Shown: positions 6,936 to 7,812 of the stretch, in pieces
Layout of the letters: every line of letters starts with the position of its first letter
How positions within the stretch are numbered: position 1 is the first letter of the stretch
Source of the DNA: Firmicutes bacterium UBA3553
GTDB taxonomy: Bacteria; Bacillota; Clostridia; Tissierellales; Sedimentibacteraceae
NCBI GenBank assembly: GCA_002381185.1
Contig: DFOA01000013.1
Coordinates: forward strand, 52,621 to 60,432
Length of the DNA: 7,812 bases
Direction: 5' to 3'
The notes under the pieces: generated by a model
What the model was told of the DNA's origin: nothing
The model's input: the letters and a program-made list of their open reading frames with translations, nothing else
Databases searched by the model: none
Made by a program: the position numbers and the translations under genes

Positions 6936-7274
6936 ATGCCATGTGATAAATCATGCCCAATTGAACATACTGTAAATTTAATAGGGCATAAATGGAAAGT
7001 CTTAATAATAAGAAATCTGGTTAATAACGGAACCCAAAGATTTTCTGAGCTAAGTAAAGGAATTAGTGGAATAAGCCAGAAAATGCTGACACAGCAACTT
7101 AGGCAGTTGGAGTCAGACGGAATAGTTATTAGAAAGGTCTATCCAGAAATACCACCAAGGGTAGAATACTCACTGACTGAACTTGGACACTCATTGAAAC
7201 CAATATTGGATTCTATGAATACATGGGGTATTGAACACATTAAGCAAATCAGTATTACACAACAGAAGAAATAG
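6936..7274 (+). CDS. HxlR-family winged-helix transcriptional regulator
   Basis: The product is 112 residues, typical for the family. The conserved N-terminal signature CPIEHTVNLIGHKWK (residues 7-21) is followed by RFSELSKGI.GIS.KMLTQQLR (winged-helix recognition region, about 35-58), the wing (IVIRKVYPEIPPRVEY) and the family end motif YSLTELGHSL. The start is supported by GGAG at 6924-6927, 8 bases upstream. Cys7 sits where thiol-based sensors of this family (for example YodB) carry their redox-active cysteine, and there is a second cysteine at position 3. These proteins bind DNA as dimers and respond to quinones, aldehydes, hypochlorite or other electrophiles. The divergent position next to the cupin-VOC operon, with overlapping promoters, suggests it controls that operon and itself (inference). 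Confidence 0.94.
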   Translation: MPCDKSCPIEHTVNLIGHKWKVLIIRNLVNNGTQRFSELSKGISGISQKMLTQQLRQLESDGIVIRKVYPEIPPRVEYSLTELGHSLKPILDSMNTWGIEHIKQISITQQKK

Positions 7275-7430
7275 AATATGACGCCATGCCAGCCGTGGTA
7301 GAGGTTGAGAAATACATCAGACAAGATGTACCTCTGCTATGTAGTATCAGATAAAGATATGGCAGAATGGGTAAACCGATCAGAGTTAAATTTTAATGTA
7401 TACTCTATGTTTAGAAAAGTAGAGTATTGA
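7275..7430 (+). pseudogene. Possible frameshifted remnant of an unidentified gene
   Basis: Two short open stretches in different frames look protein-like. The first runs over 7274-7345, reads EYDAMPAVVEVEKYIRQ near its start and stops at about 7346. The second covers 7302-7430, reads KMYLCYVVSDKDMAEW and later FRKVEY before TGA at 7428-7430. A shift of one base around 7310-7330 would join them. No ribosome binding site precedes either. I do not recognise the family. The stretch could also be plain non-coding DNA. Confidence 0.25.
7400..7427. repeat. Inverted repeat ATACTCT / AGAGTAT
   Basis: Seven-base perfect arms (7400-7406 and 7421-7427) are separated by 14 bases. They can extend by one A-T and one T-G pair inward. 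No T run follows, so it is not a standard terminator. It overlaps the end of the possible gene remnant and could be an operator for the downstream AraC gene or chance in AT-rich DNA. Confidence 0.35.
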
Positions 7431-7516
7431 AATATGAATTGTTTATAAGCAATTAGATAAATAGCAATTTGATTATCTTTCGCAAGTGAAATCAAGCAGC
7501 CTATTTTCCAGTTCTT

Positions 7517-7522
7517 TATAAT
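7517..7522 (+). promoter_or_regulatory. Candidate -10 box for the AraC-family gene
   Basis: A perfect TATAAT lies 30 bases before the ATG at 7552, which would leave a leader of about 20-25 nt containing the ribosome binding site. No good -35 is seen at 16-18 bases upstream, so the promoter may need an activator or may not be real. Confidence 0.35.
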
Positions 7523-7551
7523 TATTACATGGCAGTTGAAAGGAGGCAACG

Positions 7552-7812
7552 ATGTACGAGTGGTACAAGAATGTTCAAAAAATTGTTGATGAGATAGACA
7601 GTTGCATTAAAAAGCAAAATGACGAAGCATTGACCTTAAAGTACCTTGCTCATAAGTTGGCTTATTCGGAATTCTATATTTCGAGAAAGTTTAAAGAAAT
7701 CTCGGGTATGCAATTTAGAGATTATCTGCGTTATAGAAGGCTGGCTTTTGCACTGAAACAAGTTCGGGACACCGAATATGGCATTTTAGATATTGCTTTG
7801 AATTATGGTTTT
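7552..7812 (+). CDS. AraC-family transcriptional regulator with N-terminal HTH, 3' end missing
   Basis: The first 87 codons are present and the frame runs off the window. A very strong ribosome binding site (AAAGGAGG, 7539-7546) lies 5 bases before the ATG. Residues 26-51 form the first helix-turn-helix (LTLKYLAHKL, then FYISRKFKEISG). The connecting helix follows (FRDYLRYRRLAFAL, residues 55-68), and the second helix-turn-helix starts near residue 78 (ILDIALNYGF). The DNA-binding domain is therefore N-terminal. In Firmicutes proteins of this layout it is often followed by a GyrI-like small-molecule-binding domain, which would be beyond the window. Its target genes are not visible; it is separated from the HxlR gene by 277 bp and probably has its own promoter. 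Confidence 0.9.
   Translation, partial: MYEWYKNVQKIVDEIDSCIKKQNDEALTLKYLAHKLAYSEFYISRKFKEISGMQFRDYLRYRRLAFALKQVRDTEYGILDIALNYGF

Noticed and set aside
7139..7549. Minus-strand open frames at 7139-7324 and 7337-7549
   Set aside because: They have no ribosome binding site or recognisable motif; one overlaps the HxlR gene and the other covers AT-rich intergenic DNA and the AraC leader.

Overview
The window looks like a chromosomal segment from a low-GC, Gram-positive, Clostridia-like bacterium. The evidence is AT-rich DNA, strong AGGAGG-type ribosome binding sites, InlB-type (Listeria-Bacteroides) surface repeats, a subtilase with a copper-amine-oxidase-N-like C-terminal domain, and HxlR and AraC regulators of Firmicutes type. 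The species cannot be named from this sequence.

Region 1 (1-4577) is the 3' part of a very large secreted or surface protein whose start lies before the window. At least 1513 residues are visible. There are about thirteen InlB B-repeat units, two MucBP-like spacers, a Calx-beta-like domain and an uncharacterised C-terminal region ending in an Ig-like fold. Ten of the units form five two-unit modules. The first four modules repeat at exactly 447 bp at DNA level, and the first three of these are close to identical. A hairpin terminator follows the stop codon.

Region 2 (4597-5890) holds a secreted S8 subtilisin-like protease with an intact catalytic triad. It has no I9-type propeptide and carries a C-terminal copper-amine-oxidase-N-like domain. 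It is only 53 bp behind the adhesin and may process it or other envelope proteins (inference). A second hairpin terminator closes this gene, followed by a short non-coding stretch rich in inverted repeats.

Region 3 (5998-7274) is a divergent regulatory unit. On the minus strand, a small cupin gene is followed 42 bp later by a VOC (glyoxalase-fold) gene in a likely two-gene operon. On the plus strand is an HxlR-family regulator with two N-terminal cysteines. Between them lie two good sigma-A-like promoters that face each other and overlap, with an inverted repeat (AGTA-N4-TACT) between the -10 and -35 of the cupin promoter. The simplest reading is an autoregulated electrophile- or oxidant-responsive detoxification switch (inference).

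Region 4 (7275-7812) contains a possible decayed coding remnant, then the first 87 codons of an AraC-family regulator with its HTH at the N-terminus, cut by the window end.
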